Source of the DNA: Bacteroides congonensis
GTDB lineage: Bacteria > Bacteroidota > Bacteroidia > Bacteroidales > Bacteroidaceae
Length of the DNA: 64,000 bases
Assembly (NCBI RefSeq): GCF_900130125.1
Contig: NZ_FQXY01000010.1
Location: forward strand, 1,054,001 to 1,118,000
Direction: 5' to 3'
Both the position numbers and the translations under genes were made by a program. Positions 1 to 9,646 of the stretch are shown one piece after another (the first letter of the stretch is position 1; each line of letters opens with the position of its first letter). A model generated the notes under the pieces. The model worked only from the letters and a program-made list of their open reading frames with translations. It made no database searches and had not been told where the DNA came from.

Positions 1-189
1 CTGAATCCCGAAAGCTGGAAATTCAAACAGATTAAGCCTTTCGACCAGTCCCGTGCTGCCATTCTTCTCTATGAAGCGGGAACGGCATTGGGCAATCAGA
101 AATATGTCGATACGGCAAAGCGCATCGGTCTGAAATACAGTACGTCTGATGTGGAAACGATACCGTATCTGATTTTAAAGAAGAAATAA
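1..189 (+). CDS. C-terminal end of an unidentified protein (partial)
   Basis: An open frame enters from the left edge and ends with TAA, giving the last 62 residues of a protein. The fragment is helical-looking (RAAILLYEAG, then KYVDTAKRIG), which would fit the end of an alpha/alpha-barrel glycosidase or lyase, but no catalytic motif is visible and I cannot name the family. It is followed 48 bp later by an esterase gene on the same strand, so it is probably an upstream member of the same polysaccharide utilisation operon. The true start lies outside the window. Confidence 0.7.
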   Translation: MNPESWKFKQIKPFDQSRAAILLYEAGTALGNQKYVDTAKRIGLKYSTSDVETIPYLILKKK

Positions 190-237
190 AATCTGAAGAA
201 GAAATAAAATTATCCTCACCTAATATAAAGTGATAAC

Positions 238-1227
238 ATGAAATTGAAACTGATTCTTTGTTTGTGTATGCTACCGCTTCTCTGCCTTGCGCAGGAAGCT
301 CAACTACAGCAGTTCTCCAACCGTTACGGCATGAAGATGACGCGGAACGACGACGGTTCTTATTCGTTGCTGTATGCCAAGAAATATGCAAAGTTCATTG
401 ATGTGAATACCATTCCCGACGTGATGGTTCCCTATACCTATCAGGCAGACCGCTTGAAAAGCAAGGACTACAAAGGAGTAACCACCAAGGACATTGTTTA
501 CAAGAAACATAAGGATTATGAACTGACACTCACAGTAGACTTTGCAGAGACGGATAAACCTGCTCCTTTTGTGGTTTACATCCACGGTGGCGGATGGGCA
601 CGGGGCAATAACGGTTCGTCTAGGTCTTTATCCCAGTATTTGGCGAAACAGAGAGGTATAACAGGTGTTCGTGTCTCCTACACATTGGCTCCGCAATCCG
701 ATGCAACTGTGAAAGTCTCTATTCAGGATATTCTTGACGCAGTGAAGTATGTCCGTGAACATGCGGCAGAATTGAACATTAACCCCGACTGTTTCGGATT
801 TCTGGGTACTTCTGCCGGCGCGCATTTGGCTGCGGTGGCTGCAATGATCGTTCCCGGAACAAAGGCTTTTGTCGGCTATTCCGGTATTTATGACTTGGAA
901 AAGGCTGCTATCACCATGAAGACGAAAGATCCTCAACGCATCGCATATTTCTGTGACCGGAATCCGAAAGTGCTTCGTGAAGCTTCTCCGGTCAATCTGA
1001 TTCCGAAGAAGAATGTTCCCGCTTCCATGTTGGTATGTGGCACATGCGATGTTACAGTAGAGTGCGAGCAGAGCGAAATGTTTGCATCGGCTTTAAAGAA
1101 AAGAGGGGGAGTCTGTGACTTGTTGAAGTATGAGTACTATGACCATAACGTCAGTTCGAAGACTTCGGACAAGATGGAAGAGATTTTCTTCAAGTCGGTA
1201 GATTTCCTGACCAATCATATTAAATAA
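238..1227 (+). CDS. Secreted alpha/beta-hydrolase esterase (carbohydrate/acyl esterase candidate)
   Basis: This 329-residue protein begins with a typical signal peptide (MKLKLILCLCMLPLLCLAQ), so it is exported. The fold family is alpha/beta hydrolase of the esterase/lipase (BD-FAE, hormone-sensitive-lipase-like) type: an oxyanion-hole HGGGW motif near residue 117 and a nucleophile elbow GTSAGA near residue 191. The acid and histidine expected late in the chain fit CDVT and DHNVSS. In a PUL such enzymes usually remove acetyl, feruloyl or other acyl groups from a glycan; the actual substrate is not visible. It sits 6 bp before the lyase-like gene downstream, so the two are almost certainly co-transcribed, and both precede the ECF sigma/FecR/SusCD block on the same strand. 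Confidence 0.8.
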   Translation: MKLKLILCLCMLPLLCLAQEAQLQQFSNRYGMKMTRNDDGSYSLLYAKKYAKFIDVNTIPDVMVPYTYQADRLKSKDYKGVTTKDIVYKKHKDYELTLTVDFAETDKPAPFVVYIHGGGWARGNNGSSRSLSQYLAKQRGITGVRVSYTLAPQSDATVKVSIQDILDAVKYVREHAAELNINPDCFGFLGTSAGAHLAAVAAMIVPGTKAFVGYSGIYDLEKAAITMKTKDPQRIAYFCDRNPKVLREASPVNLIPKKNVPASMLVCGTCDVTVECEQSEMFASALKKRGGVCDLLKYEYYDHNVSSKTSDKMEEIFFKSVDFLTNHIK

Positions 1228-1233
1228 ATCCAG

Positions 1234-2127
1234 ATGAGAAAAGGAATCCTGTTCTTGGCCCTTTCTGCCTTTATCGCCTGCTCCAACAGTTCGTCGGAAG
1301 TGATAGATGATAAAGAACAACCAAAACCGGAGCAACCGGTGGACGGCACATTGATTGCCGACGGCAATAGCGAAAAAACGTATGATCTGATTAAACGTTC
1401 GGGCTATAACCATGAAGCTCCCGACTCTTCGCGCGAACATAAGGCTGCGCATTTTCAGCATATTCAGCAGGTGCATGACAACCAGTTGGATAAGTATGTA
1501 TTCGCTTTCTTTATTCATGCTGCGATAGATGATGACCGTGGACTGGCAAATATCACCGACCGTCAGCGTAATGAGATAAAGACGGATAACAAATCACCCA
1601 AAAGCCTTGTCGGGCAAAATGGGGAGACTATGGCATTCCGTTGGAAATTCTGTTTGCCGGCAGGATTTCAGACGACGACCAAATTCTCCCATCTTCACCA
1701 GTTGAAGGGCATTGATAATTCATCGGGCACGGCAGACGTCGGCTCTCCGCTTATCACCCTGACTGCTTATTCCAACAGCGGCAGCAAGGGTGGTCAGCAA
1801 CTGCGCGTACGTTATGACAAACGTGGCGGAAGCACTACTACCCTTGCCAATACAGACCTTGCCGGTTTTCTCGGCAACTGGGTAGAGGTAGAAGAAAAAG
1901 CCTGCTTCGGTGAAGACGGTTCGTATGAAGTAACCATCACACGTATCAAAGACGGAAAGGTACTCTTAAAGTTCGGCCCTGAAAAAATGGATATGTGGCG
2001 CACGGACTGTACGGGACTTCGTCCCAAATGGGGTATTTATCGTTATTTGGGCGAGAACCGGAGTTGGCAAGACCAGTTGCGTGACGAAGAAATCCGTTTT
2101 GCCGACTTCTCCATCAAGAAGCTTTAG
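1234..2127 (+). CDS. Polysaccharide-lyase-like lipoprotein, jelly-roll fold
   Basis: A 297-residue lipoprotein: the leader ends in the lipobox SAFIAC and is followed by an acidic, Pro-rich linker. The body resembles the beta-jelly-roll polysaccharide lyases grouped with heparin lyase I and glucuronan lyase (PL13/PL20-type Pfam 'Polysaccharide lyase'). Visible pieces are RQRNEIK near residue 110, the strand pair MAFRWKF and FSHLHQLKG, and the late motif PKWGIYR near residue 268. In this fold a set of Arg, His, Gln and Tyr residues on the concave face cleaves uronic-acid linkages by beta-elimination, which agrees with the GH88 and other lyases in the locus. The exact PL family is not certain. 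It follows the esterase gene by 6 bp. Confidence 0.65.
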   Translation: MRKGILFLALSAFIACSNSSSEVIDDKEQPKPEQPVDGTLIADGNSEKTYDLIKRSGYNHEAPDSSREHKAAHFQHIQQVHDNQLDKYVFAFFIHAAIDDDRGLANITDRQRNEIKTDNKSPKSLVGQNGETMAFRWKFCLPAGFQTTTKFSHLHQLKGIDNSSGTADVGSPLITLTAYSNSGSKGGQQLRVRYDKRGGSTTTLANTDLAGFLGNWVEVEEKACFGEDGSYEVTITRIKDGKVLLKFGPEKMDMWRTDCTGLRPKWGIYRYLGENRSWQDQLRDEEIRFADFSIKKL

Positions 2128-2374
2128 AGAGGGATTTTAAAGAAAACCTTAGAAAAGGACAGACTGGTAGTTTTGTCTATTATGGTGGTCTCCTGTCCGG
2201 GATATACTTTCGGGTATATTTTCGGGTGGGAGATTGTCGTTTAGAATGTTTCTATAAGCATCATCTTTTTCATCAAAGCAAAAAAAGTATAGAAAGTCTT
2301 CCCTAAATAATATATTTAAGTAACTTTGCTTCATCTCGAATTCACGTTGAACTTTAAGTTGTTATACTATTGGA
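2128..2374. other. Intergenic region between lyase-like gene and ECF sigma gene
   Basis: These 247 bases separate the esterase/lyase pair from the regulatory genes. They hold a weak stem GGACAG/CTGTCC (2157-2162 with 2193-2198), two close copies of TTTCGGGT around 2208-2227 and, near the end, a good -7 box. No protein gene is convincing here. The region probably contains the end of the upstream transcript and the promoter of the sigma gene. Confidence 0.45.
2321..2328 (+). promoter_or_regulatory. Bacteroides -7 promoter box for the ECF sigma gene
   Basis: TAACTTTG matches the Bacteroides TAnnTTTG consensus exactly and lies 46 bp before the sigma-factor ATG. The expected -33 TTTG about 19 bp upstream is poor (CTTC), so the element is predicted from the -7 box and its position only. 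Confidence 0.5.
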
Positions 2375-2908
2375 ATGGGAAAAAGTGCAGATTGGATGAA
2401 GGAAGAGAGGTTTAAATCCTTCTTTACTCAATACTACAAAGAGCTCTATTATTTCGCCTGTGGATATGTGAAAGATACATGTATTGTAGAAGATATCGTC
2501 AGCGAGTCTTTCGTCAAGTTGTGGGCAAATATGGAGAATATCCAGGAATTTGCTGTGAGAAGATATTTACTGCAAACAGTGAAAAATGCCTGCATTGACT
2601 ATCTGCGCACTCAGAAAGAATTTTTCCCGGTGGAAGAATGTTATACGTTGGCAGATTTGGATGAGAATCCGTTAGACTATCTTATCTCCCAAGAAGATGA
2701 ATCCCGTATCATTACTGCCATAAAAGAACTTCCACAACGCTATCAGGAAACTTTAAAGCTCCGAAGTTTTGAAAAACTCAAATATAGTGAGATTGCCCAA
2801 AAGATGAATATATCCGTAAATACGGTGAAATCCAATCTGCGTGAAGCCATCCTTATTTTAAGGAAAAAACTGGGAATCTTGCTAATCTTTATTTTTTTTC
2901 AGATTTAG
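2375..2908 (+). CDS. ECF RNA polymerase sigma factor (PUL type)
   Basis: A 177-residue ECF sigma factor of the large Bacteroides family. Region sigma2 covers about residues 12-80 (YYKELYYFACGYV, then IVEDIVSESFVKLW) and region sigma4 about 118-168, with the helix-turn-helix YSEIAQKMNISVNTVKSNL. It is followed 38 bp later by the FecR-type anti-sigma factor, then by a SusC carrying an STN domain: the usual trans-envelope signalling trio. The sigma factor probably activates the susC operon when the ligand-loaded transporter signals through FecR. The C-terminus ends in a hydrophobic tail encoded over a run of eight T (2892-2899), where slippage would change only the tail. Confidence 0.93.
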   Translation: MGKSADWMKEERFKSFFTQYYKELYYFACGYVKDTCIVEDIVSESFVKLWANMENIQEFAVRRYLLQTVKNACIDYLRTQKEFFPVEECYTLADLDENPLDYLISQEDESRIITAIKELPQRYQETLKLRSFEKLKYSEIAQKMNISVNTVKSNLREAILILRKKLGILLIFIFFQI

Positions 2909-2946
2909 ACCCACCCTTTTTCTAACCAACATCGTCTTTAATATAT

Positions 2947-4002
2947 ATGCAGGAAAATAATAACATAAATAGGATAAATGAACTGATATCTTCTTTCTTT
3001 GAAAAAGGATTATCGGAAAAGGAACGGACTGAACTGAAAAAGATACTGGAAAATCCGGAGAATAAACGCTATTTCAGGGAAGCCTATACCATCGAACTGG
3101 TCGCAAGGAATATGAAACCTGATAATTATATGGATTCTGCCTACGACAGGGTGATGGATACTATCAAGGGAAAATCTCATGCCCGCCCTGTGCAAAAGAG
3201 AAGGTATTTGTTGGTGTGGAAGAATATTGCTGCAGTCATCTTGTTCACAGTATCTTGCTGGGCTGCTTATGAATGGGGAAGTCGTACTGATAGTCTTATA
3301 GACGGCATTACTGAAGTAAATGCCCCTTTAGGTTCCAAGTCCGTTTTAAGTTTGCCGGATGGTTCTGTTGTGACATTGAATTCGGGTAGTAGCATCGCAT
3401 ACGCCAAATCTTTCGGAACTGAAGTGCGGAAGATTGAACTGCACGGAGAAGCTTTCCTGGAAGTACAGAAAGATAAGAAGCCATTTATCGTTTCCGCCAA
3501 AGGAACGGAGATAACAGTATTGGGAACCAGCTTCAATGTGAAAGCATATGATGACGAGGATATTGTAGAAACGACGCTGGTTAAAGGCTCTGTGAAAGTG
3601 AAGCCTGATACGGGCCGGGAAATTCCTGAAGTCTACTTGAAACCGAACGAAACCGTCCTGATTTGTAAGAAAAATAAGGATGATATACAGGTAGAACTTA
3701 AGAAAGATGTGAATACCCTGTTATACACATCCTGGAAAGACCCTAAATGGATAATTCAGAAGGAGACATTAGAAAGTATAGTCAAGAAACTGGAACGCAA
3801 GTATAAAGTAGAGATAAGTATCCAGGACGAACAGTTGAAACACTATAAGTTTACTGGAATCCTGATGGATGAAACGATACAGCAAACACTCGACTTGATG
3901 AGGGATACGGCTCCTATTGACTATTGCTGGGAACAGGGAGTGATTAAGATCAGAATGGATAAGCAGCGAAGTAGAGACTTTGAAAAGATAATGAGCAATT
4001 GA
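2947..4002 (+). CDS. FecR-type anti-sigma factor
   Basis: A 351-residue inner-membrane regulator. The N-terminal part is cytoplasmic and binds the sigma factor. One transmembrane helix lies at about residues 92-108 (IAAVILFTVSCWAAYEW). A periplasmic FecR domain follows from about residue 125 (GSKSVLSLPDGSVVTLNSGS), and a DUF4974-type C-terminal domain from about 268 (WIIQKETLESIVKKLE). This C-terminal domain has the STN-like fold that contacts the STN domain of the cognate SusC. It lies between its sigma factor and its SusC gene, which fixes the pairing. Confidence 0.93.
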   Translation: MQENNNINRINELISSFFEKGLSEKERTELKKILENPENKRYFREAYTIELVARNMKPDNYMDSAYDRVMDTIKGKSHARPVQKRRYLLVWKNIAAVILFTVSCWAAYEWGSRTDSLIDGITEVNAPLGSKSVLSLPDGSVVTLNSGSSIAYAKSFGTEVRKIELHGEAFLEVQKDKKPFIVSAKGTEITVLGTSFNVKAYDDEDIVETTLVKGSVKVKPDTGREIPEVYLKPNETVLICKKNKDDIQVELKKDVNTLLYTSWKDPKWIIQKETLESIVKKLERKYKVEISIQDEQLKHYKFTGILMDETIQQTLDLMRDTAPIDYCWEQGVIKIRMDKQRSRDFEKIMSN

Positions 4003-4068
4003 CCTTAAAATGTTTAACTTTATAAATTAATATGACGCCTATGAGACACATCTGACCGAGAAAAATGC

Positions 4069-4101
4069 AAGGTCGAAGAAAAGGGTAATTCCTTCGACCT
4101 T
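4069..4101 (+). terminator. Hairpin between fecR and susC
   Basis: Perfect 10-bp arms AAGGTCGAAG (4069-4078) and CTTCGACCTT (4092-4101) enclose a 13-nt loop in the 150-bp gap before susC. The following bases are AT-rich (AATTAAATTGTCC) but contain no strong T run. It may end or attenuate the sigma/fecR transcript, with a separate sigma-dependent promoter serving susC downstream. Confidence 0.5.
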
Positions 4102-4152
4102 AATTAAATTGTCCTAATCACTAATTATTAAAAACAATTTATTCACAAAGAT

Positions 4153-7100
4153 ATGAAAAAATATCTGAAAGTAAAATTCTTGCAGTCAAGAATTGCGGGA
4201 TTCCTATGCCTGTTTTGTTGCCTTGTCATGTTCACTTCCGAATGTTACGGGCAACAGTCGAAACGGGAAAAAATAACTTTGAATGTCACTAATCTCCCTG
4301 TCAGAGAGGTAATCGGGAATATTGAAAAGCAGACTGATTATCGTTTCTTCTATTCGGAGAACCTGAAAGATTTGGATAGACCGGTTTCTGTCAAATGTGA
4401 GAATGCAGGGATAGAATACGCAATGCAGAAGATCCTGTCCGGCACTTCTCTGGATTACAAGATAAATGAGAACCGGGTTGTTTCAATTGTTCCTAAAACT
4501 CAGTCGAAAGAAAAGCTGCAACGGTTGAACGGTTCTATTATTGATGAGAAAGGAACGCCCCTGATTGGTGTGTCCGTACTCATAAAGGGAACCTCGCAAG
4601 GTACAATCACTGATATTGACGGAAAGTTCCATTTGGATAATGTAGAGCCATCATCTACTGTCGTTTTCTCCTATATAGGATATGAAACGATAGAGAAACC
4701 GGTGAATGGGAAAAGGGAACTGACCGTTATTCTGAAAGAAAACTCTCATTTGCTGAAAGAAGTGGTAGTAGTCGGCTATGGTGCGCAACGGAAAGTAAAC
4801 TTATCCGGGGCGGTGTCGATGGTATCCGTTGACGAGCAGTTATCCGGCAGGTCTATTTCAAGCACTTCCACTGCATTAAGCGGATTAGTGCCGGGATTGA
4901 TGGTACAGCAGTCCAGTGGCATGGCAGGTAAGGATGGAGCTACTTTGAGAGTACGCGGATTGGGTACGGTCAATAACTCGGTTCCTTTGATTGTGGTGGA
5001 TGGTATTCCCGATATAGAAATAGACAGAATTGACATGAACGACATAGAGAGCATATCTGTATTGAAGGATGCCTCTTCATCAGCGGTCTACGGCTCAAGA
5101 GCGGCTAATGGCGTTATCTTGATTACAACGAAGAAAGGTAAGTCCGGGCGGGTGAATGTGAATTATTCGGGTAATTTCTCCGTTGGAAAAGCTACCGGTT
5201 TCTATGATTTCCTTGCTGACTATCCGAGGGCACTGACATTGCATAACCAGGCAGCGACAAACGGTAATAGCGGTGCTATTTATAAGGACGGAACTATTGA
5301 CGAATGGATGGCCAAGGGAATGGTAGACCCGGTGCTGTATCCTAATACCGACTGGTGGGATGTTATCTTCCGTTCTCCTTTTACACAAAATCATAGCTTG
5401 TCTGCTACAGGCGGAAATGAGAAAGGGACTTATTATCTGTCTATCGGTTTGCTGGACCAGGAAGGCTTGATGATTAACAATGATTACAGACGCTATTCTT
5501 TCCGCGTGAATGTAGACCAAAAAGTAGGCAACCACTTTAAGGTAGGCTTGAACGCAGCAGGACAGTGGTCGGACCAGGTATATCCGTTGGACGAAGGATT
5601 GCTCTCTTATGGAAATGCTTCTACATGGGAGATGGTCAGAACAGTGGCGGGTATCTTGCCGCAACACCCGGTTACGGGAGAGTATGGCGGTGCGATGGCA
5701 TATGGTGAAGATATTCTGGCTACTAACCTTTTGTCTAAGTATAGCGTGAACAATAATAAGCTGGAGCGTAAGGACTTTAACGGTATGGCTTTTCTGGAGT
5801 GGCAACCCTTGTCGTTTCTCCAGTTCAGGGCAGATTATGGCCTGACCTACCGGAATGACTTTACAAAATCGTGGAGTATGCCTACTATTCTGCAGAATTT
5901 CCAGACAGGATTGCCTGGCTATGAGACTGTGACAAAGAGTACCGGTATCACGGATTATACGCGCGAACGTACAAAAACAATTCTGAACTTGCACGCTATC
6001 TATAACCAGGAAATTTTCAGCGGACACAATTTGCGTTTCCAGTTTATATACTCCGAGGAGTACTGGCACGAAAGGTCACAAAGCAGTTCGCGGAATGACA
6101 GGTTCCACCCGAACCTGACGGAAATAGATGGTGCGGGAGTGACTACCCAGTCTACCGGCGGTTCGTCCAGTAAAGAAGGTTTGCGTTCTATTGTCACCAA
6201 ATTGAATTATGATATACATGACAAATACATGTTGCAGGCATTGGTACGTTGGGACGCGTCGTCCAAATTTTCTAAGGGACACCAATGGGGAACATTTCCT
6301 TCCGTATCTGCCGCATGGCGTTTTTCGGAAGAAGGATTCTTTGAACCGTTGAAGGATGTAGTTTCTAACGCGAAAATCAGAATGTCCTGGGGAAAAGTCG
6401 GGAACAATTCCGGTGTAGACCGTTATTATCAGAAAGATACCTATAACTCTTATCCATACACATTCGGAGATAACATACTGGTAGAAGGATATGCCCCTTA
6501 TAAACTGATTGACCCGAACTTTACCTGGGAATCTACCGCTATGACCAACTTGGGCCTGGAACTCTCTTTCTTTAACAACCGCCTGAAGATGGAACTGGAC
6601 TTATATAATAAACTGACAACGAGCATGATTCGTCCGGGACAAGTATCCAGACTCCTGTCGGGGCTGGAAGCACCTGACCGGAATATTGGGGAAATGAGAA
6701 ACCGGGGAGCCGAAATCTCCCTTTCCTGGCAAGACCAGATAGGTGACTTCTCCTATGGTATCGGAATCAACTATTCATATAATAAGAATAAGTTGCTTAA
6801 ATGGAATGAACGGTTAGGGCGCGGAGATAAATTCCTGGGATATCCCTACGAAATGGTTTATACGTACAAGGCTATCGGAATCGCGCAGACATGGGAAGAG
6901 ATAGCTAATGCTCCTTATCAGAATGATAACCTGGCTCCCGGAGATTTATTGATGGAAGATATCAATGGCGACGGAGTGATTGACAGCAATGACAAGGTAG
7001 CCATGCCCAATAGCATGCGTTACATCCCTACGAGTGATTTCAGTATCAACTTCAATGCAGACTGGAAAGGATTTGATTTGAGCATGCTCTTTCAGGGTAA

Positions 7101-7512
7101 TGCGGGAAGAAAGAACTTCTGGCTGGATAACTTCAATAATGTAAACGTATACACGTCCCGTTATGCTTTTCAGGAACACCATCTGGATACCTGGTCGCCC
7201 GATAACCGGGGAGCGAAATTCCCGCGCCTGACATCAGGCAGTAACGGCGGATTCAATCAGGAACAATCCACTTTCTGGCTGTATTCATGTGATTATATCA
7301 GACTGAAGAATATCCAGTTAGGATACCGGATACCCTCGAAACTCCTTAAATATATAGGTGTGAGCTCGGCACGTATCCATATATCGGCGGAGAATCTGTT
7401 TACGATTACTAAATGGCCGGGTTTGGATCCGGAGAAACTTCCTAAAAGCGGTTCGGAAATACCTTATCCGCTCATGAAGAATTATTCTTTAGGTATAAAT
7501 GTAACGCTTTAA
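4153..7512 (+). CDS. SusC-family TonB-dependent transporter with STN signalling domain
   Basis: A 1119-residue outer-membrane transporter for glycan fragments. Order of parts: signal peptide to about residue 33; STN domain about 45-115 (NLPVREVIGNIEKQ); carboxypeptidase-regulatory-like domain about 128-205 (GSIIDEKGTPLIGVSVLIKG, then SYIGYE); the usual post-TonB-box stretch VVVVGYGAQ; plug domain about 215-335 (TLRVRGLGT, SISVLKDASSSAVYGSRAAN); then the beta-barrel, ending in a strand with GINVTL. The STN domain marks it as a signalling transporter that talks to the FecR encoded just upstream. SusD follows after 11 bp. Confidence 0.95.
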   Translation: MKKYLKVKFLQSRIAGFLCLFCCLVMFTSECYGQQSKREKITLNVTNLPVREVIGNIEKQTDYRFFYSENLKDLDRPVSVKCENAGIEYAMQKILSGTSLDYKINENRVVSIVPKTQSKEKLQRLNGSIIDEKGTPLIGVSVLIKGTSQGTITDIDGKFHLDNVEPSSTVVFSYIGYETIEKPVNGKRELTVILKENSHLLKEVVVVGYGAQRKVNLSGAVSMVSVDEQLSGRSISSTSTALSGLVPGLMVQQSSGMAGKDGATLRVRGLGTVNNSVPLIVVDGIPDIEIDRIDMNDIESISVLKDASSSAVYGSRAANGVILITTKKGKSGRVNVNYSGNFSVGKATGFYDFLADYPRALTLHNQAATNGNSGAIYKDGTIDEWMAKGMVDPVLYPNTDWWDVIFRSPFTQNHSLSATGGNEKGTYYLSIGLLDQEGLMINNDYRRYSFRVNVDQKVGNHFKVGLNAAGQWSDQVYPLDEGLLSYGNASTWEMVRTVAGILPQHPVTGEYGGAMAYGEDILATNLLSKYSVNNNKLERKDFNGMAFLEWQPLSFLQFRADYGLTYRNDFTKSWSMPTILQNFQTGLPGYETVTKSTGITDYTRERTKTILNLHAIYNQEIFSGHNLRFQFIYSEEYWHERSQSSSRNDRFHPNLTEIDGAGVTTQSTGGSSSKEGLRSIVTKLNYDIHDKYMLQALVRWDASSKFSKGHQWGTFPSVSAAWRFSEEGFFEPLKDVVSNAKIRMSWGKVGNNSGVDRYYQKDTYNSYPYTFGDNILVEGYAPYKLIDPNFTWESTAMTNLGLELSFFNNRLKMELDLYNKLTTSMIRPGQVSRLLSGLEAPDRNIGEMRNRGAEISLSWQDQIGDFSYGIGINYSYNKNKLLKWNERLGRGDKFLGYPYEMVYTYKAIGIAQTWEEIANAPYQNDNLAPGDLLMEDINGDGVIDSNDKVAMPNSMRYIPTSDFSINFNADWKGFDLSMLFQGNAGRKNFWLDNFNNVNVYTSRYAFQEHHLDTWSPDNRGAKFPRLTSGSNGGFNQEQSTFWLYSCDYIRLKNIQLGYRIPSKLLKYIGVSSARIHISAENLFTITKWPGLDPEKLPKSGSEIPYPLMKNYSLGINVTL

Positions 7513-7523
7513 AACTATATAAT

Positions 7524-9242
7524 ATGAAAAGACATATCAATAGTATATTATTACTGGTCGTTTTATTAGTGCAGGCTAGTTGCATTAATAATTTGCTTGA
7601 CTATCCGGCTACAACAAAAATTAGTGCGGACACTTTTTGGGAAACGACCGAAGATGCGGAGAAAGGGGTGAACGCTGTTTATAACGCAATGAGGAATGCA
7701 TTCGGACTGTTTTATAGGCTGGATTGTTATCCTAATGCAGACCTCGTTTATTTTCAGAATGCGAACAGCCAGTCGATAACTTCCGATTATTGGAATAAGT
7801 GTTATGCTTCTATCAACAGGGCAAATAATGCCATTATGCAGCTACGCAGGATGCAGTCGGAAGCGGTTACGGAAAAAGACCTGAACCTGCTGAAACGGTA
7901 CGAGGGAGAGGTACGATTTATCAGGGCTCTTCATTATGCGCTTATGATTGACTTATATGGGGATGTCCAGTATCTGGATCATGTACCCACGCAGGAAGAA
8001 GCGTATAGCATTGCAAGAACACCGATTACCCAAGTCAGGGATTTTATAATGGATGACTATGATTATGCCATATCAGTGCTTCCCGATTCTTATGAATCGA
8101 GTGACGACCAGGGGCGGGCAACTAAAGTGGCGGCTTATGCATTCAAAGGTAAATTGGAATTGTTTTGGGCTTGCTGGAAGAAAAACGGACGTCCTGAAGT
8201 GGATAACTTCCAGCAAAGTGAGTCGGAAGCGAAAGAATATTATGAGAAAGCCATCGGTAATTTTAAAGAGGTGATGAAACCTGCCTATAATCTCCAACTG
8301 TTTAAGGACGGTGCTCCCGGAGAATATGTAAATCCGAACTATCTCCAACTCTTTACACTGGAAAATGAAAAATGCTCGGAAGTCATTTTCTCCATCCAGT
8401 ATGGCGGGCCTAATATCGGGCAAGGTGAAGAATTCGTCAAAATCTTCGGAAACCGGAGCGTCCTGAATGGATGGGCAAATATGCAACCGACAAATTACTT
8501 GGTAAACTTGTATCAAAGTACTAAAACCGGTGATTATGTCGAACCGGTCATTCTGAATAAGAACCAAAACTTGACCAATGGTTCAGCGAACCCTAAAACA
8601 TACGATGGGCGTGACTACCGCATGCGTAGTACTATCGTTTGGAACGGACAGAAAATGCGTACCATCACTCCCGATGGAATGACGATTGGGGACAGCGTGC
8701 CTTTTATGTTCGGTAATAAGAATGGCTATCTGGACTATAATGATAGCAGGACGGGATATATGTTTCGCAAATTCGTGAGACAATATGCCGGCTATTCCAG
8801 GTCTAACGGCCCGCAGGATTTCTATCTGATGCGCTTGCCGGATGTCTGGCTGATGTATTGCGAAGCGATGAACGAGCTTTACGGGCCATCGGACGAACTG
8901 TTCAATCTGGTTGATAAGATTAGGGGAAGAGGAAAACTTCCGGCTTTGAACCGTGAAAAATTCAAGACTAAGGAGACATTCTTTGATGCTATCAAGCAGG
9001 AGAGAGCCGTTGAGTTTGTGGCCGAAGGGCAGCGTTTCTTTGACCTGCGGAGATGGCGTCTTGCGGAAAAGGTATGGGACTATCCGAACGGAAGGGAATT
9101 GCGCAGCACATTGAATGACTTTATTCAAGACCAATATAAGAACGCGACAGACCGTACATTCCCCAGGTATTATATCTATAATATCCCTGAGGATGAGCGT
9201 GTGTTGAATCCTAATCTGACTCAGAATAAACCATGGTTATAA
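7524..9242 (+). CDS. SusD/RagB-family glycan-binding lipoprotein
   Basis: A 572-residue outer-membrane lipoprotein that forms the lid on the SusC barrel. The lipobox is VQASC at residue 19. The alpha-helical TPR-like core shows typical SusD signatures: FWETTEDAEKGVNAVYNAMR near the N-terminus, EVRFIRALHYALMIDLYGDV around residue 132, and the C-terminal segment ERAVEFVAEGQRFFDLRRW around 493. Spacing to susC is 11 bp and to the next lipoprotein gene 15 bp, so it lies inside the operon. Ligand specificity cannot be read from the sequence. Confidence 0.95.
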   Translation: MKRHINSILLLVVLLVQASCINNLLDYPATTKISADTFWETTEDAEKGVNAVYNAMRNAFGLFYRLDCYPNADLVYFQNANSQSITSDYWNKCYASINRANNAIMQLRRMQSEAVTEKDLNLLKRYEGEVRFIRALHYALMIDLYGDVQYLDHVPTQEEAYSIARTPITQVRDFIMDDYDYAISVLPDSYESSDDQGRATKVAAYAFKGKLELFWACWKKNGRPEVDNFQQSESEAKEYYEKAIGNFKEVMKPAYNLQLFKDGAPGEYVNPNYLQLFTLENEKCSEVIFSIQYGGPNIGQGEEFVKIFGNRSVLNGWANMQPTNYLVNLYQSTKTGDYVEPVILNKNQNLTNGSANPKTYDGRDYRMRSTIVWNGQKMRTITPDGMTIGDSVPFMFGNKNGYLDYNDSRTGYMFRKFVRQYAGYSRSNGPQDFYLMRLPDVWLMYCEAMNELYGPSDELFNLVDKIRGRGKLPALNREKFKTKETFFDAIKQERAVEFVAEGQRFFDLRRWRLAEKVWDYPNGRELRSTLNDFIQDQYKNATDRTFPRYYIYNIPEDERVLNPNLTQNKPWL

Positions 9243-9257
9243 TTAAAATATAGAGAA

Positions 9258-9638
9258 ATGAAAACACATATCATATCAATTGTAAAGGTGTTATTCCTGA
9301 CCGTTGTCCTGGGAGCTTGCGATACCGACGAAGAAGTGTATCAGGTGACAGACCGGGCAGATGCTTACATAAGTTCTGTACAGTTATACACGGCTGACAA
9401 CCGCAATGTCGCTACGCAGGTGAACATTGACGACGCGAACGGGATTATCAATGTGGAAGTCAAGAACGGAGTGAACCGGGCTCACCTGAAACCTCGTTGC
9501 TCTCTGGCTCCCGAAGCGACCGTCACTCCTAAAATGGGAGTATGGACTGACTTCAGCGTACCGGTGAAATATACTGTTATCTCCGGAAGCGGGGAGGTTT
9601 ATAAGGAATATAAGATTATTGTTGTTGAAAAGGAATAA
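9258..9638 (+). CDS. Small lipoprotein, DUF5018-like
   Basis: A 126-residue lipoprotein with lipobox VLGAC at residue 21. The C-terminal part (TPKMGVWTDFSVPVKYTVISG) resembles the DUF5018 type of small beta-rich domains that recur as surface proteins encoded after susD. The family assignment is from pattern memory only. Position three after susC and susD makes it a candidate surface glycan-binding or transporter-associated protein. It is followed 8 bp later by another lipoprotein gene. Confidence 0.7.
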   Translation: MKTHIISIVKVLFLTVVLGACDTDEEVYQVTDRADAYISSVQLYTADNRNVATQVNIDDANGIINVEVKNGVNRAHLKPRCSLAPEATVTPKMGVWTDFSVPVKYTVISGSGEVYKEYKIIVVEKE

Positions 9639-9646
9639 AGAAAGAT

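Noticed and set aside
2149..2334. 61-codon minus-strand frame before the ECF sigma gene
   Set aside because: Overlaps the predicted promoter, is short, and has no features.
2892..2899. T8 tract as a phase-variation switch in the ECF sigma gene
   Set aside because: It sits at the very end of the gene, so slippage would alter only a few tail residues and not switch the protein on or off.
5095..6069. Long open frame (324 codons) antisense to the first susC
   Set aside because: It lies wholly inside a well-supported SusC gene on the other strand and shows no domain or signal peptide; it is a shadow of codon bias.
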